From UBA11524 sp965646445 (GTDB taxonomy: Bacteria > Bacillota > Clostridia > Christensenellales > Aristaeellaceae), in the NCBI GenBank assembly GCA_965646445.1, contig CBFFZW010000004.1, positions 1 through 64,000 of the forward strand: 64,000 nucleotides of DNA. The letters are read 5' to 3'. Positions 18,639 through 26,722 of this stretch are shown piece after piece. A model generated the notes under the pieces. That model made no database searches, was not told the DNA's origin, and saw only the letters and a program-made list of their open reading frames with translations. A program made the position numbers and the translations under genes. Each line of letters opens with the position of its first letter. The stretch's first letter is position 1.

Positions 18639-19109
18639 TCAGTTCACCGCCGGAGCCGTTTCCGGGTCAAACTTTTCCAGGAGGATGCCCGCCTCCTCGA
18701 AGATGCGCAGGGAAAACTCGTCCGGGTAGCCCTCCTGATAGACCACGCGGCTGATGCCCGCGTTGATAATCATCTTCGCGCACACGCTGCAGGGCTGATG
18801 GGTACAGTACAGCGTGGCCCCCTGGATGGACACGCCGATTTTCGCCGCCTGGATGATGGCGTTCTGCTCGGCGTGGATGGCGTAGCACAATTCGGCCCGG
18901 GTGCCGGACTGAATGCCCAGCTTGCGGCGCATGCACTCGCCCCGCTCGCGGCAGGTGCGCAGCCCCGCCGGCGCGCCGTTGTAGCCGGTGGTCATGATCC
19001 GCTTGTCCTTGACGATCACGCAGCCGATGCTCCGGCCCTCCACAAAGCAGCTTGTCCACCCTGCGATGACGTGGGCCATCTGCATGAACCGGGAATCCCA
19101 CTTATCCAT
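18639..19109 (-). CDS. Deoxycytidylate (dCMP) deaminase, ComEB-type
   Basis: The zinc enzyme of 156 residues converts dCMP to dUMP, the precursor of dTMP. The cytidine-deaminase fold motifs are complete: HAEQNAI (zinc His and catalytic Glu) near residue 74 and PCSVCAK (two zinc Cys) near residue 104. The N-terminal region (GCVIVKDKRIMTTGYNG, CRERGECMRRK) matches the dCMP deaminase group. It has its own sigma-A promoter, and no competence genes lie adjacent. Confidence 0.92.
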   Translation of the reverse strand: MDKWDSRFMQMAHVIAGWTSCFVEGRSIGCVIVKDKRIMTTGYNGAPAGLRTCRERGECMRRKLGIQSGTRAELCYAIHAEQNAIIQAAKIGVSIQGATLYCTHQPCSVCAKMIINAGISRVVYQEGYPDEFSLRIFEEAGILLEKFDPETAPAVN

Positions 19110-19157
19110 TGCGCCAACCTCATTTCTTCAGCGTAAACGCCCTTGATTGATGGGACA

Positions 19158-19186
19158 ACTATACCGTTTTTTCGCCTCGATGTCAA
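19158..19186 (-). promoter_or_regulatory. Promoter of the dCMP deaminase gene
   Basis: On the minus strand TTGACA, a 17-base spacer and TATAGT precede the start by about 49 bases. Confidence 0.75.
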
Positions 19187-19228
19187 CCTTTTCCCGGAAG
19201 ATTGGCGGCAAGAAAGGGCGGACATGGG

Positions 19229-19237
19229 CATACGCTT
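19229..19237 (+). promoter_or_regulatory. Sigma-E-like -10 element upstream of the spoVB-like gene
   Basis: CATACGCTT lies 23 bases before the chosen ATG, at the same distance as similar boxes before the SPOR and pdaB-like genes. A -35 is not evident. Confidence 0.35.
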
Positions 19238-19259
19238 TCACGCAAGGGAGGCGGATGCG

Positions 19260-20615
19260 ATGGGGGGCAGTCTGAAGCGTCAGGCGCTGATTCTCACAGC
19301 GGGCAACGGCTTGACAAGGGCGCTGGGGTTTGCGCTGCACTTGGTTTTTGCCCGCATGATGGGGGCGGAAGCCCTGGGTGTGATGGAGCTGTCCCACTCC
19401 GTGAGCATGCTGGCCCTGACGCCTGTCACCGCGGGGCTTCCCACCGCCATGAGCCGCATGACGGCAGGGCGGCCCGCCGCCGATCAGCCCAACGTCCTGC
19501 GCGCGGGCTTGCGGCTGGTGACGCGCATTGCCCTGGCGGTGATGCCGCTGCTGCTGATTCTTTCCCCCGCCCTGGGGTGGATGCTGGGGGACGCCCGAGC
19601 GGTTCCGGCCATCTGGAGCATGACGCCCTGCGTGCTTTTGCTGGGGCTGTGCAGCGTGTACAGCGGCTATTGCTATGGGCGGACCAATACGCTGACGCCC
19701 GCGGCCAACGAGTGCGTGGAGCAGACGGTGCGCTTTGCGCTGTCGGTTTTGCTGCTTTTGTGGCTGGGAGGGAGGAGCATCGCCCTGTCGGCGGCCCTGC
19801 CGGGCGTGGCTGAATGCGTGGCGGCGGGGCTGTCGCTGTGGCTGTTCCGCCGGGCAGTCCGCCTGCCAAGAAGCCTGGCCCGGCCCAGCAGGGCGCTGAT
19901 GAGGGAAGCGACCCGGCTGACGGCGCCCGTGGTGCTCTCCCGGCTGTGCCTGACGGGGATGCGCACCCTCAACGCGGTGCTGCTGCCCGCCTGCCTGCGC
20001 CGCTCCGGCCTGACCGCCTCGGCGGCGACGGCGCAGTTCGGCCTGCTCAACGGCATGGCCATGCCGCTGATGATGCTCCCGGGAATTGTGACGGGCGCGG
20101 TATGCATGGTGGCTACCCCGGCGGTTTCCCGGCTGGAATCGCAGCCGCGGCGGATGAAGGCCATGATGCGCCAGCTGGCCCTGGCTGGGCTGGGCATCGG
20201 CGCGGCGGCGTCGGTGGTTTTATGGCTGGGGGCGGATTTTGTCAGCGGAACGCTGTACCGCCAGGAGGCGCTGGCTCCCTTGATTCGCCTGCTGGCCCCC
20301 GTCACGGCCGTGATGGCCCTGAACCAGGTGATGAACGGCATGATCGCCGGGCTGGGCCTTCAGCGGCGGTCGCTGACGGGCACGGTGCTGTCCGCCGCCA
20401 CCGTGCTGCTGATGACGGCCTGGCTGGCGCCGCTGCCGGGATGGCGGCTTTTCGGCGCGGCCCTGGCTACCATGACGGGACAGACCGTGACCCTTTTGTG
20501 GAACGGCGGGGTGCTGCTCCGGGCGCTGAGGCGGCTGCGGCGTCAGCCCGCCCGGCAGGCTTCGGACACGTCCCTGGACGGCGGTTTGGCGGCGTGCGGA
20601 GGCGGGGATATGTGA
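19260..20615 (+). CDS. SpoVB-family polysaccharide/lipid flippase (MOP superfamily)
   Basis: The protein of 451 residues has about 12-14 hydrophobic segments through its length. The start at ATG 19260 has AGGGAGG eight bases upstream and begins MGGSLKRQAL. The pattern LTAGNGLTRALGFALHLVFARMMGAEALGVMELSHSV is typical of SpoVB/MurJ-like flippases, which move lipid-linked precursors during cortex or wall synthesis. The CATACGCTT box upstream and the family suggest a sporulation role; a general MOP exporter cannot be excluded. No close operon partner. Confidence 0.8.
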   Translation: MGGSLKRQALILTAGNGLTRALGFALHLVFARMMGAEALGVMELSHSVSMLALTPVTAGLPTAMSRMTAGRPAADQPNVLRAGLRLVTRIALAVMPLLLILSPALGWMLGDARAVPAIWSMTPCVLLLGLCSVYSGYCYGRTNTLTPAANECVEQTVRFALSVLLLLWLGGRSIALSAALPGVAECVAAGLSLWLFRRAVRLPRSLARPSRALMREATRLTAPVVLSRLCLTGMRTLNAVLLPACLRRSGLTASAATAQFGLLNGMAMPLMMLPGIVTGAVCMVATPAVSRLESQPRRMKAMMRQLALAGLGIGAAASVVLWLGADFVSGTLYRQEALAPLIRLLAPVTAVMALNQVMNGMIAGLGLQRRSLTGTVLSAATVLLMTAWLAPLPGWRLFGAALATMTGQTVTLLWNGGVLLRALRRLRRQPARQASDTSLDGGLAACGGGDM

Positions 20616-20664
20616 CGCGGAGACGCCCGAACAAACTTTTTTCCCAATTTTGCCGGAAATCCCC

Positions 20665-20694
20665 TTGACGGCCTGGGGGATAATCGTGTATACT
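20665..20694 (+). promoter_or_regulatory. Promoter of the leader peptide/ABC exporter operon
   Basis: TTGACG, an 18-base spacer and TATACT. Transcription would start near 20701, leaving about 45 bases before the leader peptide. Confidence 0.75.
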
Positions 20695-20745
20695 ATGGCC
20701 GTTGCCTGCAACAAAAATCAAAAAAGATAGAAAGGAGGCCGCAGT

Positions 20746-20829
20746 ATGCATAGCATTTTGTTGATGAACGCAAAGACTTCTTGGATCGACGCGGCCCTTT
20801 CTGTCTGTGTATATGGCTGGCGCGGATAG
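20746..20829 (+). CDS. Leader peptide of the ABC exporter operon (27 codons)
   Basis: ATG 20746 follows a consensus AGGAGG (20733-20738) at seven bases. The peptide begins MHSILLMNAKTSWIDAALSV and ends CVYGWRG before TAG. No function as a protein is expected. Its placement between a strong promoter and an intrinsic terminator, directly before a heterodimeric drug-type ABC exporter, parallels the bmrB leader before bmrCD in Bacillus subtilis, where ribosome stalling controls readthrough. The last five codons overlap a hairpin (about 20818-20842) that could compete with an antiterminator. Confidence 0.7.
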   Translation: MHSILLMNAKTSWIDAALSVCVYGWRG

Positions 20830-20861
20830 TTTCCGTGCGCCTGCCTCTGCCTTGCACATTC

Positions 20862-20899
20862 AGCACCGGCCGCTCAAAAAGCGCTGCCGGTGCTTTTTT
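20862..20899 (+). terminator. Intrinsic terminator acting as attenuator before the ABC exporter
   Basis: AGCACCGGC (20862-20870) pairs with GCCGGTGCT (20886-20894), extended partly by CGCT/AGCG, followed by six T residues. It lies between the leader peptide and the exporter genes on the same strand, so it would stop exporter transcription by default. CCGTGC at 20833-20838 can pair with GCACCGG at 20863-20869 as an alternative antiterminator. Confidence 0.8.
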
Positions 20900-20930
20900 A
20901 TATGATTTCGGATGATGACGGGAGGAACGT

Positions 20931-22769
20931 ATGAAGCAGACCAAAGCAAAGCCCATCGGCGCCATGCTGCGCCTGATGCGTCAGAACCTGCCCTGCTATA
21001 TCGGGTCGGTTATCGCCACGACGATGATCGTGCTTATCGGCTTTCTGACGCCGATTGTGCTGGCTGAGACCATTGACAGCGTGCTGGGCAGCGCCCCCTC
21101 CACACTGCCGGAATTTCTGCTGCGGCCCATCCGCGCCCTGGGCGGCAGAACGTTTCTGGTGAACAATCTGTGGATTCTGGGCGTGGTGCTGGTGGCCCTC
21201 AACCTGATCAACGGCGTGTTTACTTATTTGAAGGGCCGCCTCAACGCCGTAGCCAGCGAAAACATTGCCTTCAGCCTGCGCAAAAGCCTTTATGAGCGGC
21301 TGCAGCGCCTGCCCTTCGCCTACCATGCCAAGGCCGAGACCGGCGACCTGATTCAGCGCTGCACCTCCGATGTGGACACCATCCGCCGCTTTCTCTCCGT
21401 GCAGGTGATGGAGGTGGTCAACACGGTGCTGATGGTGGTCATCGCCCTGTCGATTCTTTTCAGCCGGCATGTGACCATCACCCTCATCAGCATGGTGCTG
21501 GTGCCGCCGCTATTCCTCTTTGCCATGTGGTTTTTCAAGATGGTGCACAAGAATTTCCGGCTCAGCGACGAGGCGGAGGGCAAAATGAGCGCCATCCTCC
21601 AGGAGAACCTTTCCGGCGTGCGGGTGGTGCGGGCTTTCGGCCAGCAGCAGCGAGAGGTGGAGAAGTTTGACGCCGCCAGCGCCGATTTCCGCAAAAAGAC
21701 CAACAAGCTCTACGACCTGCTGGCCATCTACTGGGGCGGCGGCGACGCCATGTCCATGGCCCAGGCTATGGTGACGCTGCTGGTGTGCGTTTGGTACGCC
21801 AGCCGGGGCGAAATCACGGTGGGCACGCTGATCGTGTTCACCAACTACATCGGCATGTTGCTGTTCCCCATCCGCCAGCTGGGCCGCACCCTGTCCGACG
21901 CGGGCAAGTGTATGGTGTCTATGGAGCGAGTGCAGGCCATCCTGCATGAGGAGGCCGAGCCGGAGGAGCCCGGCGCGCTGACGTCCGACCTCCACGGGGA
22001 CATCGTGTTCGACCATGTGTCCTTCAGTTATCCTGACGACCCGCAGCCCGTGCTCAAGGATGTGTCCTTCACCATTCCGGCGGGCAAAACGGCGGCGGTG
22101 CTGGGCGGCACGGGCAGCGGCAAGAGCACCATGATGTACCTGCTCCAGCGGCTGTACGAGCCCACGGGCGGCTCTATCACCATCGGCGGGGTGGACATCC
22201 GCCGCATCGACCGCGCCTATCTGCGCGGCCAGGTGGGCCTGATCCTTCAGGAGCCCTTCCTGTACTCCAAGACCATCCGGGAGAACGTGGGCATCGCCCG
22301 GCGGAACCCGGAGGAGGAGGCCATCTGCAGGGCGGCCGACGTGGCCAGCGCCTCGGGCTTCATCGCCAAGGCGGACAAGGGCTACGATACCCTGGTGGGC
22401 GAGCGCGGCGTCACCCTGTCCGGCGGACAGAAGCAGCGCGTGGCCATCGCCCGGACGCTGATGAAGGACAACGCCGTGCTCATCTTTGACGATTCCCTGT
22501 CCGCCGTGGACACGGAGACGGACGCGCAGATCCGCGCCGCCCTCCGCCATGAGCAGACGGGCGTAACGACCCTGATTATCAGCCATCGCGTAACCACCCT
22601 GAGCCAGGCGGATGTGATCCTGGTGCTGGAGGAGGGGCGCATCACCCAGCAGGGCTCTCATGAGGAATTGTGCCGTCAGCCGGGGCTGTATCAGCGGATC
22701 AACAGCATTCAGAATGCCCTGGAGGAGGAACTCAACGACGCGCTGGCGGCGGAAGGAGGGGAAGTGTAA
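20931..22769 (+). CDS. Heterodimeric ABC exporter, subunit with degenerate Walker B (BmrC-like)
   Basis: The half-transporter of 612 residues has six transmembrane helices (to about residue 315) and an ATP-binding domain. Walker A is LGGTGSGKST near residue 390 and the signature LSGGQKQRVA is canonical. Walker B is VLIFDDSLSAVD: Asp replaces the catalytic Glu. Together with the altered signature of the next protein, this builds one degenerate and one competent ATP site, as in BmrCD and TM287/288. Such pumps export drugs. Overlap with the next gene is one base (TAATG). Control is probably through the leader and attenuator upstream. Confidence 0.9.
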   Translation: MKQTKAKPIGAMLRLMRQNLPCYIGSVIATTMIVLIGFLTPIVLAETIDSVLGSAPSTLPEFLLRPIRALGGRTFLVNNLWILGVVLVALNLINGVFTYLKGRLNAVASENIAFSLRKSLYERLQRLPFAYHAKAETGDLIQRCTSDVDTIRRFLSVQVMEVVNTVLMVVIALSILFSRHVTITLISMVLVPPLFLFAMWFFKMVHKNFRLSDEAEGKMSAILQENLSGVRVVRAFGQQQREVEKFDAASADFRKKTNKLYDLLAIYWGGGDAMSMAQAMVTLLVCVWYASRGEITVGTLIVFTNYIGMLLFPIRQLGRTLSDAGKCMVSMERVQAILHEEAEPEEPGALTSDLHGDIVFDHVSFSYPDDPQPVLKDVSFTIPAGKTAAVLGGTGSGKSTMMYLLQRLYEPTGGSITIGGVDIRRIDRAYLRGQVGLILQEPFLYSKTIRENVGIARRNPEEEAICRAADVASASGFIAKADKGYDTLVGERGVTLSGGQKQRVAIARTLMKDNAVLIFDDSLSAVDTETDAQIRAALRHEQTGVTTLIISHRVTTLSQADVILVLEEGRITQQGSHEELCRQPGLYQRINSIQNALEEELNDALAAEGGEV

Positions 22770-24616
22770 TGCAGTCCTTTCAGGAAGAAGATTATACGAA
22801 ACGATTTGACCTGTCCCTGTGGAAAAAGCTGCTGAAGATCGCCAAGCCGTACCACAAGAATCTGTGGATGGTGGTGGCGTTCATGACCGTGTCCGCCATC
22901 ATTGACGTGGCGCTGCCCATGATGAATTCCTACGCCATCGACAACTACATCACCGGCCATACCATGGCGGGCATCGGCTGGTTCGTGGCGGGCTACATCG
23001 CCCTGGTGACCATTCAGGTGTTCAACATTCTGGGCTTTCTGAAGCAGTGCGGCTATGTGGAGTGCGGCGTGTGCTACACCATCCGCCGCCTGGGCTTCCA
23101 GAAGCTGCAGGAGTTGCCCTTTTCCTATTACGACCGGATGCCCGTGGGCTACCTGATGTCCCGCCTGACCAACGATACCCAGCGCCTGGGGGATACCATC
23201 GGCTGGTCCATTGTCGATCTGTGCTGGGGCGCGGTGTTCCTGGTGGCCTGCTCGGTGCAGATGTTCATCCTCAACTGGCGGCTGACGCTGGTGGTGCTGC
23301 TGGTGCTCCCGCCCCTGGCGGTGATCTCCTGGAAGTTCCAAAAGGGCATCCTTCAGGCCTACCGGCAGGTGCGCAAGCGCAACAGCCAGATCACCGCCGG
23401 CTTCAACGAGGGCATCATGGGCGCCAAGACCACCAAGACCCTGGTGCGCGAGGAGATGAACATCGAGGAATTTACCCAGGTCGCCGGCGAGATGCGCCGC
23501 TCCTCGGTGAAGGCGGCCACGCTGTCGGCGCTGTTCCTGCCCATCGTGGTCAGCCTGGGCAGCCTGGCTACGGCCTACGCCCTGTGGAAGGGCGGCTATG
23601 AGGTGCTGGGCGGCGTGATGACCCTGGGCGTATTACAGGTGTTCATCAACTACACGGTGCAGTTCTTCCAGCCCGTGCGCGACATCGCCCGCATCTTCGC
23701 GGAGCTTCAATCTGCCCAGGCCGCGGCGGAGCGGGTCATCACCCTGCTGGAGACCGAGCCGGACATCGTCGATTCGCCGGAAGTCGTGGCGCGCTTTGGC
23801 GACAACTTCCACCCCAAGAAGGAAAACTGGCCTGCCCTGGTGGGCGACATCGACTTCAAGGACGTGACCTTCCACTACAAGGACGGCGAGCAGGTGCTAT
23901 CGCACTTCAATCTCCATGTGGAGCACGGCCAGACCATCGCCCTGGTGGGGGAGACCGGCTCGGGCAAGTCCACCATCGTCAACCTGATCTGCCGGTTTTA
24001 TGAGCCCACCGAGGGCAGCATTCTCATTGACGGCGAGGACTACCGCACCCGCAGCCAGCTGTGGCTGCAATCCAACCTGGGCTATGTGCTGCAATCGCCT
24101 CAGCTGTTCTCGGGCACCGTGGCGGAGAACATCCGCTATGGCCGACCCGAAGCCACGGACGAGGAGGTTTATGCTGCCGCCCGGATGGTGGGCGCGGAGC
24201 CCTTCATCCTGGCCATGGCCAAGGGCTATGACGATCAGGTGGGGGAGGGCGGCAACCGCCTTTCCACCGGGCAGAAGCAGCTGATCTCCTTCGCCCGGGC
24301 CATCCTGACCAACCCGGCCATCTTCGTCCTGGACGAAGCCACCTCCTCCGTGGACACGGAGACGGAGCAGCTGATCCAGCGGGCCATCCAGACCGTGCTG
24401 AACGGCCGCACCAGCTTCATCATCGCCCACCGGCTGTCCACCATCCGTTCGGCGGACCGCATCCTGGTCATCCAGAACGGCAAGATTACCGAGGAAGGTA
24501 CCCATCGCCAGCTCATCGCCAAACAGGGCTACTACTACCAGCTGTACACCAACCAGTTCCAGGAGGAGCAGGGGCTGGACATCCTGGACGGCAAAATGGC
24601 GACGGCGAAGGCATAA
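22769..24616 (+). CDS. Heterodimeric ABC exporter, catalytic subunit (BmrD-like)
   Basis: The half-transporter of 615 residues begins MQSFQEEDYTKRF at ATG 22769, overlapping the previous stop and preceded by GGAAGGAGGGG. Six membrane helices are followed by an ATPase domain with Walker A GETGSGKST, Q-loop YVLQSPQLFS and Walker B FVLDEATSSVD with the catalytic Glu intact. Its signature is LSTGQKQLIS, with Thr in place of Gly, complementing the degenerate site of the partner. Also typical is an extended linker before the ATPase domain (FGDNFHPKKENWPALVGDI). The likely role is multidrug or lipid export as an obligate heterodimer. Confidence 0.9.
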   Translation: MQSFQEEDYTKRFDLSLWKKLLKIAKPYHKNLWMVVAFMTVSAIIDVALPMMNSYAIDNYITGHTMAGIGWFVAGYIALVTIQVFNILGFLKQCGYVECGVCYTIRRLGFQKLQELPFSYYDRMPVGYLMSRLTNDTQRLGDTIGWSIVDLCWGAVFLVACSVQMFILNWRLTLVVLLVLPPLAVISWKFQKGILQAYRQVRKRNSQITAGFNEGIMGAKTTKTLVREEMNIEEFTQVAGEMRRSSVKAATLSALFLPIVVSLGSLATAYALWKGGYEVLGGVMTLGVLQVFINYTVQFFQPVRDIARIFAELQSAQAAAERVITLLETEPDIVDSPEVVARFGDNFHPKKENWPALVGDIDFKDVTFHYKDGEQVLSHFNLHVEHGQTIALVGETGSGKSTIVNLICRFYEPTEGSILIDGEDYRTRSQLWLQSNLGYVLQSPQLFSGTVAENIRYGRPEATDEEVYAAARMVGAEPFILAMAKGYDDQVGEGGNRLSTGQKQLISFARAILTNPAIFVLDEATSSVDTETEQLIQRAIQTVLNGRTSFIIAHRLSTIRSADRILVIQNGKITEEGTHRQLIAKQGYYYQLYTNQFQEEQGLDILDGKMATAKA

Positions 24617-24648
24617 GACACCGACCGCGCACGAAAGGAAGTGTTCCC

Positions 24649-24690
24649 ATGATCCTGATGATTGCCCTGGCTCCGTGCAAGGCTCTGTAA
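24649..24690 (+). CDS. Possible 13-residue leader peptide upstream of the MFS exporter
   Basis: ATG 24649, preceded by AAAGGAAG, encodes MILMIALAPCKAL and stops. It lies 32 bases after the ABC exporter stop and about 170 bases before the MFS efflux gene. Short hairpin repeats follow it, but no clear terminator. By analogy to macrolide-efflux leaders it could regulate the MFS gene. It may equally be a chance ORF. Confidence 0.35.
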   Translation: MILMIALAPCKAL

Positions 24691-24703
24691 GGGCGGCCTG
24701 CAC

Positions 24704-24781
24704 GGGGACTTCGTCCCGTTTCGGCCAGCGTTGTGAAACTAATAAGGGGCTTTGTCCCGTTTCGGCCAGCGCTTTGGAACT
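24704..24781 (+). repeat. Two tandem 42-base hairpin repeats before the MFS gene
   Basis: GGGGACTTCGTCCCGTTTCG (from 24704) and GGGGCTTTGTCCCGTTTCG (from 24746) each continue as GCCAGCG...GAACT/GAAACT. Each unit carries a GGG/CCC hairpin, and GTCCCGTTTCGGCCAGCG is identical in both. The order suggests a duplicated structured leader module. Confidence 0.6.
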
Positions 24782-24862
24782 GATCCTATTGACCGAACCA
24801 CTGCCCTTTGGGCCTTGCTGATGTTTGTTTCCATCCAAACGAGCATGAAGGAGCAAGGCGCC

Positions 24863-26230
24863 ATGAAACATTCTGAACATTCCGAACATACCCGACGCAC
24901 TTTTTCCGTGAGGCGGTGTCTGCGCACCGCTCGCGACATCAGGGACTACCTGCTTCTGTGGCTGACGCAGACGCTTTCCTCCCTGGGCAGCGGCATGACC
25001 AGCTATGCCCTGGTCATCTGGTCCTACACCCAGGAGGGCTCGGCGCTGATGACGGCGCTGTTAGCCGTATCCTCCTACGCGCCCTATGTGCTGTGCAGCG
25101 TGTTTGCCGGGGCGCTGTCCGACCGCTGGGACAAGCGCAGAACCATGCTGGTCTGCGATACCGTCGCGGCCATGACCACCGTCGCCACGCTGATTCTCCT
25201 GCGCACGGGACAGCTCCGCGTGGGGCATCTGTACCTCATCAACGCCGTCAACGGCCTGATGAACACGGTGCAGCAGCCTGCCTCGGAGGTGGCAACGTCC
25301 ATCCTGCTGCCCAAGCGCTATTACCAGCGGATGAGCGGGCTTCGCGCCCTGTCCGGCGCGCTGACGGGCATTCTGCAGCCCATCCTGGCCACGGCCATCC
25401 TGGGTATGCTGGGCATGGACGCGCTGATTTACTTTGACCTGGGCACCTTCGCGGTGGCCTTCCTGACGCTGCTGCTTTTCATTCGCCTGCCGAAGGCGGA
25501 GCAGAGCGGCAAACGCCGGGAGCCGCTGATGGCCTCGGTGCGGGAGGGCCTGCGCTGGCTGTGGAAGCACCAGGGCATTCTCCATCTGATCCTGTTCCTC
25601 GCGGCCATCAACCTGGTGGCGTCCATGTACAGCGCGGCCTTTCCGGCCATGATGCTCTCCCGGGAAGGCGGCAGCCAGACGGTGCTGGGCACGGTGAATG
25701 CCGTGATCGGCGCGGCGAACCTGGTTGGCAGCCTGCTGGCGGTGCTGCTGCCCGCGCCCAGGAGCCGCGTCCGGGTCATCTGCTGGACGCTGTTCGCCTC
25801 CATGTGTACGGAAAATTTCTTCCTGGCCTTCGGGCGCGATGTGTGGGTCTGGGCCATCGGCGGCTTCCTGGGCTGGGTGTTCATCCCGGTGATGAACACC
25901 AACCTGAACACCATCATGCGCCTGAACATCCCGCTGGACATTCAGGGCCGGGTCTACGCCGTGCGGAATTCGCTGCAGTTCTTCACCATTCCCCTGGGTA
26001 ATCTGCTGGGCGGCGCGCTGGTGGACGGCGTGTTTGAGTCGCTGATGGCGGAGCAGCCCGCGGACGGCCTGCTGGCCGCGCTCTTTGGCCTTGGCAAGGG
26101 CAGCGGCGCGGCGCTGTTCTTCGCGGCGCTGTGGCTGTGCGGCATCGCCGTGTGCGTCATTTTCCGCTTTGACCGGCACATCTGGGATGTGGAGCGAAGG
26201 GCGGAGGGCGAAGGGGGAGCGGCATGCTGA
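24863..26230 (+). CDS. MFS efflux transporter (macrolide/drug exporter-like)
   Basis: The protein of 455 residues has about 12 membrane segments. ATG 24863 has AAGGAG upstream; earlier in-frame ATGs lack a site. The MFS pattern is seen in ALSDRWDKRRTMLVCDTVAAM near residue 80 (loop 2-3 motif). The group resembles MefA-like and enterobactin-exporter-like MFS proteins. The C-terminus contains IPVMNTNLNTIMRLNIPLDIQGRVYAVRNSLQF, common in this group. It probably shares the efflux island with the ABC exporter. Its last bases extend close to a small AT-richer gene. The exported compound is unknown. Confidence 0.85.
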   Translation: MKHSEHSEHTRRTFSVRRCLRTARDIRDYLLLWLTQTLSSLGSGMTSYALVIWSYTQEGSALMTALLAVSSYAPYVLCSVFAGALSDRWDKRRTMLVCDTVAAMTTVATLILLRTGQLRVGHLYLINAVNGLMNTVQQPASEVATSILLPKRYYQRMSGLRALSGALTGILQPILATAILGMLGMDALIYFDLGTFAVAFLTLLLFIRLPKAEQSGKRREPLMASVREGLRWLWKHQGILHLILFLAAINLVASMYSAAFPAMMLSREGGSQTVLGTVNAVIGAANLVGSLLAVLLPAPRSRVRVICWTLFASMCTENFFLAFGRDVWVWAIGGFLGWVFIPVMNTNLNTIMRLNIPLDIQGRVYAVRNSLQFFTIPLGNLLGGALVDGVFESLMAEQPADGLLAALFGLGKGSGAALFFAALWLCGIAVCVIFRFDRHIWDVERRAEGEGGAAC

Positions 26231-26304
26231 TCTGCCTGCCAAGCAGGTTTTTCATCCTTCCGCGTCGAATGGTGAAGCATTACTTTATGCACAGAAGGCG
26301 TACC

Positions 26305-26619
26305 ATGGCCATTCAAGGTGTTGAGAAATTCATCGGTCGAAAGGTCCTTCCCGCAGCTCAGGAGGAGTACAAAGACTCCATCAGGGACTCAGGATACATT
26401 GTCACCCGCCCTGATAACTACGATAGCGGCTGGGTTCACATCAACATGATGATCTATGTCAACGAAGAGGGCGTCATTACCAAGATCGACGGCGATCGCT
26501 GCACCTCCGCACCCCATAGCATCTATAATCGCAGCCACAGCGTAAGGGATACCAAGTTCAACCATTCTGACATGGCATACCTGCGCAGGTTTCTCAGGAG
26601 CATCACGGAGGAGGGCTGA
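26305..26619 (+). CDS. Hypothetical protein, 104 residues
   Basis: The open frame extends upstream into the MFS gene, but ATG 26305 (MAIQGVEKFIG), with AGAAGG before it, is the most plausible start. The protein is hydrophilic and mixed alpha/beta, without signal or membrane segments. Base composition is less GC-rich than its neighbours, which hints at recent arrival. No family is recognised. It lies in a 70-base-spaced position downstream of the efflux gene and before a hairpin at 26673-26709. Confidence 0.5.
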   Translation: MAIQGVEKFIGRKVLPAAQEEYKDSIRDSGYIVTRPDNYDSGWVHINMMIYVNEEGVITKIDGDRCTSAPHSIYNRSHSVRDTKFNHSDMAYLRRFLRSITEEG

Positions 26620-26672
26620 GGCGGCCTTCAGAAACGGCTATTCCTTGAGAAGGCTTTGAGGACATACGAATA

Positions 26673-26709
26673 GGGCTGACGTCAAGCCTTCCGGCATGGC
26701 GTCAGCCCC
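26673..26709. terminator. Hairpin between convergent genes, probable terminator
   Basis: GGGCTGACG and GCGTCAGCCC pair around an 18-base loop, followed on the plus strand by CTTCTCT. The T-run is poor, so termination efficiency is uncertain. Confidence 0.55.
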
Positions 26710-26722
26710 TTCTCTATGCTTG

